Notes: generated by a model not told the origin, from the letters alone. Positions 17,788-26,761 are shown, counted from the first letter of the stretch. The stretch is DNA of 64,000 bases from Spartinivicinus poritis (GCF_028858535.1 NZ_JAPMOU010000003.1:62001-126000), one strand, 5' to 3'. Numbers and translations are program-made.

Positions 17788-18206
17788 ACATTACTATTAG
17801 TTAGTTTTTGCGAGTGTGACTGTTGAATAATCAACAATAACTCATCTGCATAATTAAGCTGAGCTGAAATGGCTGCTTCAAATTGGTCGTTTGTTAACCC
17901 ATTTAAAGTCAATTGTCGCTGTAGTTGCATTTGTTTTTCATCAGTCATTATCAAGGCATCTTGGTAATCACTTGCTCTTAATAACGCTAGCTGGTAGATA
18001 CGCGCTAACTGATGTGGGTATTCTATTGGGTCATCTTTCAACTGGCCAAATATTGAAATAATAAAAGCGCGCTGTTTTGCTGCAAAAAGTGTCAATGAAA
18101 TCGAGCCATCAACATCAAGCTGATAAGTACTATCACCACTTATTTGCCATTGACTTATCTGCAATTTTTTAGTTAATGAGTCTACAAGTGCAGCTAAAGT
18201 AACCAA
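17775..18206 (-). CDS. YscB-like T3SS chaperone (CesT/SycN fold)
   Basis: A 143-residue small acidic protein with the helix-sheet pattern of class I secretion chaperones. The segment YQLDVDGSISLTLFAAKQR fits the central strands and YPHQLARIYQLALLRASDYQ the following helix. It lies directly before sctC and overlaps it, as yscB does in Yersinia. There YscB pairs with SycN to escort YopN, and the YopN homologue in this window (1-702) is the likely client. It is the first gene of the operon. Confidence 0.72.
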   Translation of the reverse strand: MVTLAALVDSLTKKLQISQWQISGDSTYQLDVDGSISLTLFAAKQRAFIISIFGQLKDDPIEYPHQLARIYQLALLRASDYQDALIMTDEKQMQLQRQLTLNGLTNDQFEAAISAQLNYADELLLIIQQSHSQKLTNSNVWFP

Positions 18207-18684
18207 CGATCAGCCTCAATATTACAAATGTTTACTTCACAGGATAGTAGCCTAAATGGTCACACTAAAAAAGAAGTATTTTTTAATATAAAAATTCCTA
18301 TGTTTATTATATATCAGCAAATTGTGAACCAATTATTATTTTAGGCGCGTTACCCTAACTATTAATAGTTAACAATATAAAAGGATTCTTTTTAATACTT
18401 AAAATTAGTCGACACTAAGATACCGCTATTAATAGGTATGTCAGTATTTTCTATGTTAAAAACAACATAAGCTCAAACGCTTAGTACAATGCTTTTGCTG
18501 TTACCTAATAGCGTTTACATCATTGCTAGCTGTCGTCATAAAATCGCAGCTACCACCTTTATATTGATTACTTTGATTTTCTATCAGGCGACTTTCATTA
18601 AATAGTGTCAATTTAAATGCTAGCCTATTAACCAAAAAGTCAGTAACTGATCTGCTACTCAATAATTTGCTATTTTAGGTGTCA
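18207..18684 (-). promoter_or_regulatory. Intergenic region upstream of the yscB-sctL operon
   Basis: About 480 bases with no supportable gene lie between the activator gene and the structural operon. On the minus strand an A-run at 18279-18285 is followed about 30 bases later by TACTAT at 18244-18249, about 38 bases before the start of the yscB-like gene. This resembles the layout before the lcrG-like gene but with shorter spacing. It is the likely operon promoter. Confidence 0.35.
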
Positions 18685-19548
18685 TTACTGCATTTTCCGC
18701 GCTTGACTCGGCGTAATACCAAAGCGACGTCGATACGCTTGGGTGAAATAAGACTGACTGGAAAACCCAGCCTCAAAAGCCACATCAACAATCCCTACAT
18801 TACTAGTTAGCAGCAACTCATGAGCATATTGCAGGCGTTTTTCATTAATCCAGGCACGAGGCGACATGCCAAACTCAGAGTCAAACATCTCTTTAAATGT
18901 AGTGAGGCTTGCGCCAAATTCTTTAGCATATTGCTCCAATGACCAGAGCTGCATAAAGTGAGTTTCCATAAACTGACGCAAACGAATGGCATTCTTGCTA
19001 GTTGATTGACGCAGAATCGCTGCAAACTCTCCTCCTTGAGGGCTATACAATAAAAGTAACAATAGCTCTTCAATTTTTAGTAAGCGGAGATTTTCTGGGT
19101 GGTCATATTGAAACAGACTACAAATTGAGGTAACGCTTTGCTCAATAAGCCCACCTGCATTAAAAATAATCACTGAGCTATTACTCGGTACAGAAGCTGA
19201 ATACTGCTCTGCAACGGCTTTTCCATGCTTGCTGATAAAATGCTGCAATGACCACGAGCAAATAGAAATTTCTATGCTCTGAAAACGGCCATTATCTTCA
19301 GCTAAATGATTAGATACCAAGTAGCTGCCTGAACGTAAGTAAATCCCTTGCCCCGCATTTACAATATGTTGTTTATTAGCAATTTCTAACTCAAATTGAC
19401 CAGAAATTACCAGTATTAACACATCTTTTTCATAAAATTTGGTACGATACCGAAGCTCATCGGTTACCACATTACTCACTAATAGGCTTTGTTCCCAAGA
19501 CAACGCACTAGATACTGAAGAGCTCGCTTGCATAAAGGCAGTTCCCAC
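18685..19548 (-). CDS. exsA: T3SS transcriptional activator, ExsA/LcrF/VirF family (AraC type)
   Basis: A 287-residue protein with an N-terminal regulatory domain. The C-terminal AraC-type double helix-turn-helix (about residues 185-287) ends VDVAFEAGFSSQSYFTQAYRRRFGITPSQARK. Length and its place next to the yscB-sctL operon match ExsA/LcrF, which activate T3SS promoters. The first start is GTG 19548 and ATG 19533 is an alternative, with no ribosome site clearly deciding. No exsC, exsD or exsE gene was recognised nearby, so control of its activity may differ from Pseudomonas. Confidence 0.88.
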   Translation of the reverse strand: MGTAFMQASSSVSSALSWEQSLLVSNVVTDELRYRTKFYEKDVLILVISGQFELEIANKQHIVNAGQGIYLRSGSYLVSNHLAEDNGRFQSIEISICSWSLQHFISKHGKAVAEQYSASVPSNSSVIIFNAGGLIEQSVTSICSLFQYDHPENLRLLKIEELLLLLLYSPQGGEFAAILRQSTSKNAIRLRQFMETHFMQLWSLEQYAKEFGASLTTFKEMFDSEFGMSPRAWINEKRLQYAHELLLTSNVGIVDVAFEAGFSSQSYFTQAYRRRFGITPSQARKMQ

Positions 19549-20080
19549 AATGAGTTGTTAAGTGAAGTCATTGTTGTTGTGATTATTCCAATAGGCACGC
19601 ATACTAACCGAATAAGTTAGCCATTATTACTTACCTGATTGGGTTACATTCAAAAATGAGAAAACCAAGGACGCTTCTAACAAAATGCCCGCCCAGTCAA
19701 ACTATAATGTTATCCAACAAAGATCAAGCTTGCTTACAAAGCAGACATGCTAAAACTGTAATTATTTTTTTCATTAACTGTTTACTTTTTAAGCTAAAAA
19801 GCTGCTAGATATTCGCTGTAGTATATATATACCTACGACAAAAGCAGCGTTGGCTGGGATGACGAAAAAAGTTTAACCATGATTGATTTTAGACCTTCTG
19901 ATTTTGCACGCCACACCAAATATTTCACCATACAGCCACCATATGACGATTTTTAAATAACTAAGCTGTTTTTTTAATCCGCATTAGTACTTAAATTTTC
20001 AACAACTTACTTAAAGACAACCTAACCATACAGATAATTTAAACGATCGTTCGCCTTAAATCCAACCACTCTTACCTAGT
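19549..20080. other. Intergenic stretch without a supportable gene
   Basis: About 530 AT-rich bases lie upstream of the activator gene. The only small frames are too short to support, such as a 25-codon plus-strand frame starting at 19879. It should contain the activator promoter, but no motif is clear. Confidence 0.4.
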
Positions 20081-20239
20081 TTATTTAGCCTTCTTAGAAA
20101 GTGGCATTACTTTCGACCTACTAAACAATAAAGTATTAGCAATTTTCCTGGCAATGGTATACAACATGTCAATCTGAATCATTGACTCACTATTTTTCGT
20201 TAAAACTTCATAGCGCTTAGCACAGCACTTGTTGATTAA
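20081..20239 (-). pseudogene. Remnant of an IS5-type transposase C-terminus
   Basis: The minus-strand frame between an in-frame TAG and the TAA at 20081-20083 reads KRYEVLTKNSESMIQ, then IDMLYTIARKIA. This matches the C-terminal signature of IS5-family (DDE) transposases, usually RRLxKxYExLxxxSExMIxxAM. The preceding NKCCA looks like an NKCRRLA motif with a small deletion. Upstream frames are broken by stops. No terminal repeats were identified. It marks an old insertion between the activator and the translocator operon. Confidence 0.65.
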
Positions 20240-20453
20240 CTATGAAAAAGTATGCTTAACAACCAAGCCCTATTTGACGATACTGACTCTTTTCCTGCTC
20301 TTGCAACAATCTTAAGTATTTTGTCTTTAGTTTTTTCATGAGCTACTTTTCAACATTTCTTGAACGTAACACCTTGACTGTGATTTTCCAAAGGCTAGAG
20401 TCAACAAACATTTATTAGGTGGGGACTTTAAGATTAAATAAATACCGTTAAAC

Positions 20454-20485
20454 CTAAAAAAGGGGCTATACATAAGATAGCCCCT
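20454..20485 (-). terminator. Intrinsic terminator of the translocator operon
   Basis: On the minus strand an 8-bp perfect stem (AGGGGCTA / TAGCCCCT, at 20478-20485 and 20461-20468) is followed by a run of seven or more T. It lies about 40 bases after the sctB stop codon. Confidence 0.93.
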
Positions 20486-20522
20486 AAAGCACTAAACAGT
20501 TGTATTTAAAGAATTAATGGTA

Positions 20523-21428
20523 TTATACCATCTTATTATAAATACTCTTTTGTGTTTGAATTTCATTATCACTGTTTGACTTGAAGTTCTGAATAAACTC
20601 CAATATTGCTTGAGACAGGCCTTTTCTTCTCTCATTACTATCCTCAGAAAGCGCTTGCTCCCTTTGCTGAATAGCCTGCTCTTCCGCTTTTTGCTCTTCA
20701 ATAAAGCCCTGACTAAATTGGCCAGCAGACGATGTCGTTTGACCAAGCCCTTGCCCAGCCGCCTGGCGCATACTTGCACTTTGCAGATTTGCACTCAAGG
20801 ACTGCTGTACTAACGGATTAGAGGAGTTTGCGAAAGGCGAGTTCTTCATGAATTTAAATGAGCTGGTTAATTTTTGCATCCCTGCAGCGTTGGCCCCGAT
20901 CGATATTATTCCGCCACCGATTGCTAATGCTAACTGAGCTATAGCACCACTTTTCATGATTTGAGCTTGGGCAAGTATGGCATCAATTGCATTACTAAAC
21001 TCATCCAAACGATCTTCTCTTGTTGACTTTTTCAGCTCTAAAAAAGCGTTAAATATTTCTAACAGTACGGCAGTAAAGTTAAGTTTACCGTTACTAGCAA
21101 AACCAGAATTTTCAATATCAGCAGCCTTTTCTGATGCAGCAGATAAAACTTTAAGTGCTCCAGAAGTAGCTTCATTATCACCTGGCGTGCGTAAAATTTC
21201 AGCTATTTTAACAGCAGCTTCTAAGTCTTCTGGAGCTAAAGTTGAATCAGCTGGGCGTACAGGTTTATCCAGGGCAGGTGTGCCTAGTCTATTAGCTACT
21301 TCTAACCCATTACTACCTGTGGCATAAACAACTTGGTCAACATTTCCCCCTTTATCATTAGAGACAAGGTTTTCACCATTAACTGTAGATGGCGTTGTTG
21401 GGGAACCAACTAAATTTGTATTTACCAT
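20523..21428 (-). CDS. sctB: T3SS minor translocator SctB (YopD/PopD-like)
   Basis: A 301-residue protein, last in the lcrG-V-H-yopB-yopD-type operon. It has one hydrophobic segment (about residues 160-190, GAIAQLALAIGGGIISIGAN) and a C-terminal amphipathic, Gln/Glu-rich helix, the layout of YopD/PopD. With SctE it forms the pore in the host membrane. AAGGTATC precedes the ATG. Sequence divergence is high, so operon position carries much of the call. Confidence 0.8.
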   Translation of the reverse strand: MVNTNLVGSPTTPSTVNGENLVSNDKGGNVDQVVYATGSNGLEVANRLGTPALDKPVRPADSTLAPEDLEAAVKIAEILRTPGDNEATSGALKVLSAASEKAADIENSGFASNGKLNFTAVLLEIFNAFLELKKSTREDRLDEFSNAIDAILAQAQIMKSGAIAQLALAIGGGIISIGANAAGMQKLTSSFKFMKNSPFANSSNPLVQQSLSANLQSASMRQAAGQGLGQTTSSAGQFSQGFIEEQKAEEQAIQQREQALSEDSNERRKGLSQAILEFIQNFKSNSDNEIQTQKSIYNKMV

Positions 21429-21443
21429 ATAGCGATACCTTAT

Positions 21444-22505
21444 CTAAACCATATTTCTATTAACTACATCAGTTGAACTCTTGCTACTTTGTATTAAGTC
21501 AGAGCAGCCTTGCCAAATATCAGCTATCTCTTGAAACAACGATTTTAAAGACTCTGTATTGTCTTCTATTATCCTCTGTAAATCTTTTAATAAGCCTTGA
21601 AGCTTTTTAATGGCTGATTCTACTTGGGTTGTTTCATACTGTATTGCACCTTTAGCAATACCTGTAGCAGCTGTTCCAACGCCAACAGCAAATTCAATGG
21701 ACTTCACAATACGTGGTAAATGCGTCATTACGGCTGAGATAATTTTTTGAGCCATCGAAGCTGCTTTTGCAGCAAATTGGGCAACCGTGCCAGCCAAACT
21801 CGCGCCACCCGTTACACATGCTGCAGCGATACTTGAACCAACTATCAACGCTACAACTAATACTTGTGCACAAACTTTAATAAAATCTTCTTCTTTAACA
21901 CCAAACTTATCCAAAAGTTCTTTAACACCAGGCAACTCTAATATTACCTTAGCAATAGACTCCATTACACTGGTTAATGCTTTCATTCCTCCTTCGGTCA
22001 GCGACATAGCAGATAGTGCAGTCGCAGCAAAAAGAGCTACAGCAGCCCCTTGAAGACCAGGTGTTAGCAAGCAACCAATCGCCATAATTGCTGTAGCTAT
22101 GGTGCCTAACCAACCAAACACTTTGCCCCAAACACCAGCTTTTTGAGCTTCCTTGTGTTTTTCTGCCGCCTCCGCGCGCTCCTCACGCCTCTTTTCGTGC
22201 AAATCCTTAGTTTCTTCTTTGGCATTAGCTATTGAGTCAAATTTGCTACGCTTTCGTTCTTCTGCTGACTTCTCTCGAAGTTCAGCCATTTGTACGTCAT
22301 TTGGAACAATTGCAGGCTTATCAAGCTTATGTTTACAAGCACACTCGTGAGAGCTAGCTTGGTTTCCAGGTTCTGCTTTAACCCGGCCAAGGATTTCATC
22401 TGCCTGGCTCAATATTGCCTGAAATACACCTAAGACATCACCACTTCCTTTTACATCAACCAATGCTGGTTGTGCTGTAGTAGGAAAAGTTACTCTGTCA
22501 TTCAT
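21444..22505 (-). CDS. sctE: T3SS major translocator SctE (YopB/PopB-like)
   Basis: A 353-residue protein. A charged Lys/Glu/Ala coiled-coil stretch (about residues 75-125) is followed by two hydrophobic regions (WLGTIATAIMAIGCLLTPG near 135-175 and VLVVALIVGSSIAAACVTGG near 212-240), then more amphipathic helices. This is the YopB/PopB arrangement for inserting into host membranes. The ATG overlaps the TGA of the chaperone gene (ATGA). Confidence 0.88.
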   Translation of the reverse strand: MNDRVTFPTTAQPALVDVKGSGDVLGVFQAILSQADEILGRVKAEPGNQASSHECACKHKLDKPAIVPNDVQMAELREKSAEERKRSKFDSIANAKEETKDLHEKRREERAEAAEKHKEAQKAGVWGKVFGWLGTIATAIMAIGCLLTPGLQGAAVALFAATALSAMSLTEGGMKALTSVMESIAKVILELPGVKELLDKFGVKEEDFIKVCAQVLVVALIVGSSIAAACVTGGASLAGTVAQFAAKAASMAQKIISAVMTHLPRIVKSIEFAVGVGTAATGIAKGAIQYETTQVESAIKKLQGLLKDLQRIIEDNTESLKSLFQEIADIWQGCSDLIQSSKSSTDVVNRNMV

Positions 22506-23008
22506 AAATCAGTTTTCCTATTTTTTAATTTCAATAACATATTCAATTTATTTTCTGCTTCAATTTTTAAGTCGTGATACTCCTTATTACCTTTTGCAAA
22601 CTCTATAGTTGCTCGGAAGCCACTTTCAGCTTCTTTTATGTTATTCAATGCTAAGTGACATTCGGCAGCATAAAATGGTGCACGAGGATCAGAAAACTCA
22701 AGCACTGAAACATAACTAAATGCATCAATAGCAGCCTGATATTCTTTTAGCATATGACGACAAGCACCTAAACCAATAAAAAATTTGGCTTGATAATGAT
22801 CAAGAGAGCAAAGTAAATGGAACATTTTACTGGCTTCTTGATACTTACCACTCTCATAATACTGATATGCCACAGCATAAGCTGTCTCAATCGTTTCATC
22901 ATCAAACGAAGTTAAGTCCCTAAGAGCGCCACCTTCCCCAAAAAAGGAAAACAGCTCTTCAAAATTAGGCTTATCTTGTTCACTTGTTGAGTTATTAGTT
23001 GCCGCCAT
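22502..23008 (-). CDS. lcrH: Translocator chaperone, LcrH/SycD/PcrH-like (TPR)
   Basis: A 168-residue protein with three TPR-like repeats, for example AVAYQYYESGKYQEASKMF, FIGLGACRHMLKEYQAAIDA and FYAAECHLALNNIKEAESGF. These are typical of class II chaperones that bind YopB and YopD before export. It lies immediately upstream of sctE with an ATGA overlap. SycD-type chaperones also take part in feedback regulation in Yersinia. Confidence 0.92.
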   Translation of the reverse strand: MAATNNSTSEQDKPNFEELFSFFGEGGALRDLTSFDDETIETAYAVAYQYYESGKYQEASKMFHLLCSLDHYQAKFFIGLGACRHMLKEYQAAIDAFSYVSVLEFSDPRAPFYAAECHLALNNIKEAESGFRATIEFAKGNKEYHDLKIEAENKLNMLLKLKNRKTDL

Positions 23009-23019
23009 GATAAAACCTA

Positions 23020-23517
23020 TTATCCGTTGGTATTTCTGATAATATTGTCTTTGCTGCTAGCAGTTCCCTTCAGAATATTCGATAATAAGTCGAATGTACT
23101 GTCATATTTTTTCTTGTAATCTTGGAAACGTACATTTAATAACTGATTGGACTGAGATAAATCATCCTTTTTTCCATCTATATTTGCAATTAAGTCATTA
23201 AATTTTTCCTTATTTAAATCCTTACCATTATTTGGTATTTCTATTCCAAACTCCTTGAGGGTATTTATTTGATCTTGAGTTAAGCTCTTAGTCGCATCGT
23301 CATCCTTTAACTCACTTCGTAATTTTCTAATTTCTCCAGATAGATTATTAAGATTAGACAAACTGTTGTTAGTCTCCTGCATTTTCTCATAAATTTCTGT
23401 AAGGCGGCCGTGGTATACTTTCAATTGATCTAATAAAACTGTATATGCCATTGCATCAACAGAAGGCATAGCACTTGGTAGACTACTAATTGGACGAATC
23501 CCAGATGATTCAAGCAT
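23020..23517 (-). CDS. sctA: Short needle-tip/translocator-platform protein (SctA; LcrV- or SseB/EspA-like)
   Basis: A 165-residue protein from ATG 23517, chosen because GGGAG lies 8 bases upstream. A longer frame opens at 23589. It has an N-terminal coiled coil (residues 15-55), a middle segment (LTQDQINTLKEFGIEIPNNG) and a C-terminal coiled coil (NQLLNVRFQDYKKKYDSTFD) resembling the last helix of LcrV/PcrV. The middle resembles SseB/EspA filament proteins. It occupies the lcrV position but is about half the length of LcrV. The exact family is uncertain. Confidence 0.6.
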   Translation of the reverse strand: MLESSGIRPISSLPSAMPSVDAMAYTVLLDQLKVYHGRLTEIYEKMQETNNSLSNLNNLSGEIRKLRSELKDDDATKSLTQDQINTLKEFGIEIPNNGKDLNKEKFNDLIANIDGKKDDLSQSNQLLNVRFQDYKKKYDSTFDLLSNILKGTASSKDNIIRNTNG

Positions 23518-23551
23518 AAAGCAAACTCCCAGATAGGTTAAGTTATTAACA

Positions 23552-23863
23552 TCAAATTCGAAGGCCGCGTGGCCTTCTATTAAAAACACGAGCCGATTTA
23601 GCCCGTGAATGACTCTTGATCATGGTTTCATCATGATCAAATTGTATACAAAAAGCAGCCATTTGCTTTTCGTACTCAACTCGTTGAACAGGTGTTAAGT
23701 CTTCTTTACCAGAAGGCAGACCAAGTTGCTTACCTTGCTGTTTTAATTGATCCAATTGCTCAAATTGTAGCTTAAGCAGCTCCTTAAGCTCGTCCATCAC
23801 TTGTTCATTATTTCTAATCTCTTGCTGAAGGTTCTCTTCAACCTGCTTATCAAATGTACTCAT
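23552..23863 (-). CDS. lcrG: LcrG-like tip-protein chaperone/regulator
   Basis: A 103-residue charged helical protein from ATG 23863. A frame opening at 23971 exists, but the likely -10 box of the operon (23949-23954) lies inside that extension, so the shorter form is preferred. It has a long Glu/Gln/Leu helix, then LGLPSGKEDLTPVQRVEYEK and a basic C-terminus RRPRGLRI, recalling LcrG/PcrG. LcrG binds LcrV and blocks secretion from inside. It is first in the translocator operon. Confidence 0.6.
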   Translation of the reverse strand: MSTFDKQVEENLQQEIRNNEQVMDELKELLKLQFEQLDQLKQQGKQLGLPSGKEDLTPVQRVEYEKQMAAFCIQFDHDETMIKSHSRAKSARVFNRRPRGLRI

Positions 23864-23948
23864 ATATTGAACAATCCATCGATAAAGTAATTCAGAAAAT
23901 CTAAAAAGATGACGACTAAAAGTACCTATAAACAATTGACTTTCTTTG

Positions 23949-24000
23949 ATAGTACGAGCCTTAGCCAACATCCACTGTCAAGAAAAGCCGGGACTTTTTA
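23949..24000 (-). promoter_or_regulatory. Candidate ExsA/LcrF-dependent promoter of the translocator operon
   Basis: On the minus strand an A-run (23994-24000) is followed by GGC, then TTGACA (23976-23981), then exactly 21 bases, then TACTAT (23949-23954). ExsA-dependent promoters are known for an A-rich tract, GnC and TGnnA elements and an unusually long (21-22 bp) -35/-10 spacing. The GnC to TGnnA distance here is about one base longer than I remember. Confidence 0.5.
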
Positions 24001-25228
24001 TAGATTGAACTGTCTTCATTGATATCTATAGCCATTATATATCTCGACATAAAATCAGCGATAAATTAAGTTGATTCTGGCTATGGCTTATTACACTTAT
24101 TCTGCCTTCAATCATCAGAGCCCATCACCCCAGCAAAAAGTATACTTATCGATAAAGCATAAGCATTCTCTAAAATAAACTACTGCCAATGCCTATTACC
24201 TATAAAACTTATCTAACCCAAAAGCCAGGAATATTTTCTGATGCATTTTCATACAGCACTAGTATTGCTATGCTTAATTCTGAATCATAATGCATTCGAT
24301 ATCTTGTTACCTATTTAATAAATATATCGAGCTTATTTGAATCGACAATTGTGACAAAGTACAACTTTTTAATTTAAAATAACCAATTTTTCATAGGGAT
24401 CTATATATCTTTTCTAGCACTTATCCTTACCACACCTATCACCTGCTCAAAAAACAACCATGCTGGCGTACAATAAAATAACAAGACTATTTACCAACAG
24501 GCTTTATTTTATACAAACCAGGCAAAAGGTATTTTACCCAACCGTAAACAAGCAATATGCAAGGTTTAAAATGCTTTATACCTTGTTTGCTTTACCATTA
24601 AAAACAGTAGTTTTTTCATAAGAGTATCATACGAAATACTGTAAATATCAACAATCAGCAACTACTATTGATGAATAAAAGTATTTGCAGAACTAGAGTT
24701 CATTGTTAACACAACTATCGAGTAATACTACATTACTAGGGCAGCTATTATTGTACAGATAAATATTGCATTTATATTACATTAAACGACTATACGTTCT
24801 CTTGTACCAATTTAAGAGTGTACAAGCCCTTTTTTTTAAAGACCATTAAAATACCGAAATTAAAAGCTCAATAATCAATATATTAACTAACTAAAAATAG
24901 CTGCAAGCATTTTCTTTATAGCCAAATAACAAGCAATTTTATTCGCAAAAAATATTTTCAAAAAAAGATAGTTTTTTTATTTATCGTTATTATTTTTACC
25001 CACTTTTATTTATTGGAGTTGCAGCATTATTATCTCTGTCGAGAGTAAGGGTTTCGATTCATCATGTTACGGCAATCAAAAAACCATTGTTATATTTGTA
25101 CGATGACGATATAGCGTATTTTATTAAGCCTTTTTAAGTGGTTTCACTACAAATATATTAATTTTTTTCGCTTGCCTAGCGAATGAAAAAATAGACTATC
25201 CTGTAAGCATATTGCTAGGGACAAAACT
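24001..25228. other. Long AT-rich gap at the right end of the T3SS locus
   Basis: About 1.2 kb with no frame above chance on either strand and no recognisable RNA, repeat or protein remnant. The last 50 bases probably carry the promoter of the HDOD gene, with TTGCCT near 25171 and a -10-like element about 17 bases on. Its length and low complexity suggest eroded sequence at the locus boundary. Confidence 0.4.
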
Positions 25229-26074
25229 ATGCTAGAGGACTATGCAATCTACCGCACTGTGATTGAGCAGGTACTTCGAGAAGAAGAGCAGCTACCCAGC
25301 TTACCTACAATTACAATGAAAATTCGTGCGGCGCTGACTCAACCTAATACAACGAACAGTCAGCTAGCTCAATTAATTAAAGCCGACCCCAGCCTAACCG
25401 CTCTTTTATTGAAATATGCCTGTAGTCCCCTCTATCGAACTCGGGTATCTCCCAAATCACTAACAGAGGTGATTGCCCATTTAGGCTGGGAGACTGTCGA
25501 CCGCATCGTCATGAGCCACAGCATTAAAAGCTTATTCACCATGCAGTCACCCCAATTGAAAAAATTGTTTCATATTGCCTGGGAAAGACAAAAACTGAAG
25601 TCTGCGATCAGCTATACAATTGCCAAACACCTGTCTTATAAGCCCTTAGAGGAAGTCTTGATCGCTAGCCTGATTAGTGACCTGGGAACATTAGCAGTAC
25701 TATCTGCCTTCAAAAGTAAAAAGGATGTACCGAGCGAAAAAACCTACTACACATTATGCCGGGAATACAGTAAATCATTAGGAATTGTTTTACTAAAGAA
25801 GTGGGGAGTCAATGAGCATTATATTGAAACCATTCGCTACTCTGGTAAGTGGCAAGGTGATACTGGTGATAACGTCACCCTAATTGACTTAATCAATCTT
25901 GGTTTATTCAGCGCTATTCGTATTCTTTCACCACAAGTAGAATTGCCTGCTATTAACTCTCTTACTGCCTTTCGTAAACTACCTGAAGAGCTTGCCGTCG
26001 TTACAAGCAGTAACGAACTACAGCTAATTAATCAATATAAGCAGGAAATTAGCTTAATAGTACAAAGCTTTTAA
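25229..26074 (+). CDS. HDOD domain protein
   Basis: A 281-residue protein whose HDOD domain spans about residues 15-215 (LPSLPTITMKIRAAL, then LIKADPSLTALLLKYACSPLY and LTEVIAHLGWETVDRIVMSHS). HDOD proteins are HD-fold relatives that usually lack phosphohydrolase activity and act in signalling or stress and motility control. No output domain is fused. It stands alone, with AGGGA before the ATG, and marks the end of the secretion locus. Confidence 0.9.
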   Translation: MLEDYAIYRTVIEQVLREEEQLPSLPTITMKIRAALTQPNTTNSQLAQLIKADPSLTALLLKYACSPLYRTRVSPKSLTEVIAHLGWETVDRIVMSHSIKSLFTMQSPQLKKLFHIAWERQKLKSAISYTIAKHLSYKPLEEVLIASLISDLGTLAVLSAFKSKKDVPSEKTYYTLCREYSKSLGIVLLKKWGVNEHYIETIRYSGKWQGDTGDNVTLIDLINLGLFSAIRILSPQVELPAINSLTAFRKLPEELAVVTSSNELQLINQYKQEISLIVQSF

Positions 26075-26186
26075 AAATAACGAAACGGCTTTTAAACTTA
26101 AGAAACAGCAGGAGAAATGAAATAGAACACTATCGTTGTTAGTAAATGATAAGGCAAGGGACTAAATGTAGTTCGGAATAATCAAA

Positions 26187-26277
26187 TGGCGGTGAGGGAG
26201 GGATTCGAACCCTCGATACGCTATTAACGTATACACACTTTCCAGGCGTGCTCCTTCAACCACTCGGACACCTCACC
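26187..26277 (-). tRNA. tRNA-Ser (anticodon GGA)
   Basis: The minus strand folds as a class II tRNA. A GGTGAGG / CCTCACC acceptor stem has an encoded CCA (26187-26189). The anticodon loop CTGGAAA has GGA at 26241-26243, there is a long variable arm (TATACG...CGTAT region), and the T loop is GTTCGAATC. It reads UCC/UCU serine codons. Confidence 0.97.
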
Positions 26278-26572
26278 AAAAAGACAGCTTTAGAGTTTAT
26301 TTATAGCACTGATGCTTAATAAGAGAGCTTGAATAGACATACAAGCCGCCCCCCCCCTGTAGCTGAGGCGCGTTACTCTACCCCACTTTCACCAAGAAAA
26401 CAATGCCTTAGCTTGAATATTTCATCAAGTACCAACGACTTTGGAGATTCTAACGAAACCTACTGCCATTCGTAATGCAAGCTAAGGAGATATAAGTGAC
26501 TACATATCACTCTTTTATATAAGAGATAAGACAAGCACAAAAAAACAAACGTCTGTTTTTATTTTGATCTGA

Positions 26573-26761
26573 TTAGTTGACTTTTTGAAAGTCATTAGAA
26601 GGAGAGTGTTTCAGCAGTCGGTAAACCACTCCCACAAGGCCGACCGCAGGTAACAATGCATAATATCCATAAAGATAAAAAAGCAGGGCAACAATGCCAA
26701 TGGCTACAACACCCAAGTAAAACAAGCCTAACATGACAAGTGCTTCAAAAAACCGATTCAT
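26573..26761 (-). CDS. Small two-helix membrane protein, unknown function
   Basis: A 62-residue protein with two hydrophobic segments (about residues 8-32 and 35-50) and a short polar C-terminus. GGAGAGG lies about 5 bases before ATG 26761. A GTG one codon earlier is also possible. I do not recognise a family. It lies between the tRNA and cobB, and a run of nine C (about 26348-26357) is in the spacer beyond it. Confidence 0.6.
   Translation of the reverse strand: MNRFFEALVMLGLFYLGVVAIGIVALLFYLYGYYALLPAVGLVGVVYRLLKHSPSNDFQKVN

Noticed and set aside
19879-19956. 25-codon plus-strand frame as a small secreted regulator such as ExsE
   Set aside because: Too short, wrong strand for the operon, and without similarity that I can recognise.
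26348-26357. Run of nine C as a phase-variation switch
   Set aside because: It lies in a spacer, not in a coding or clear promoter position, so no gene can be shown to be switched by it.
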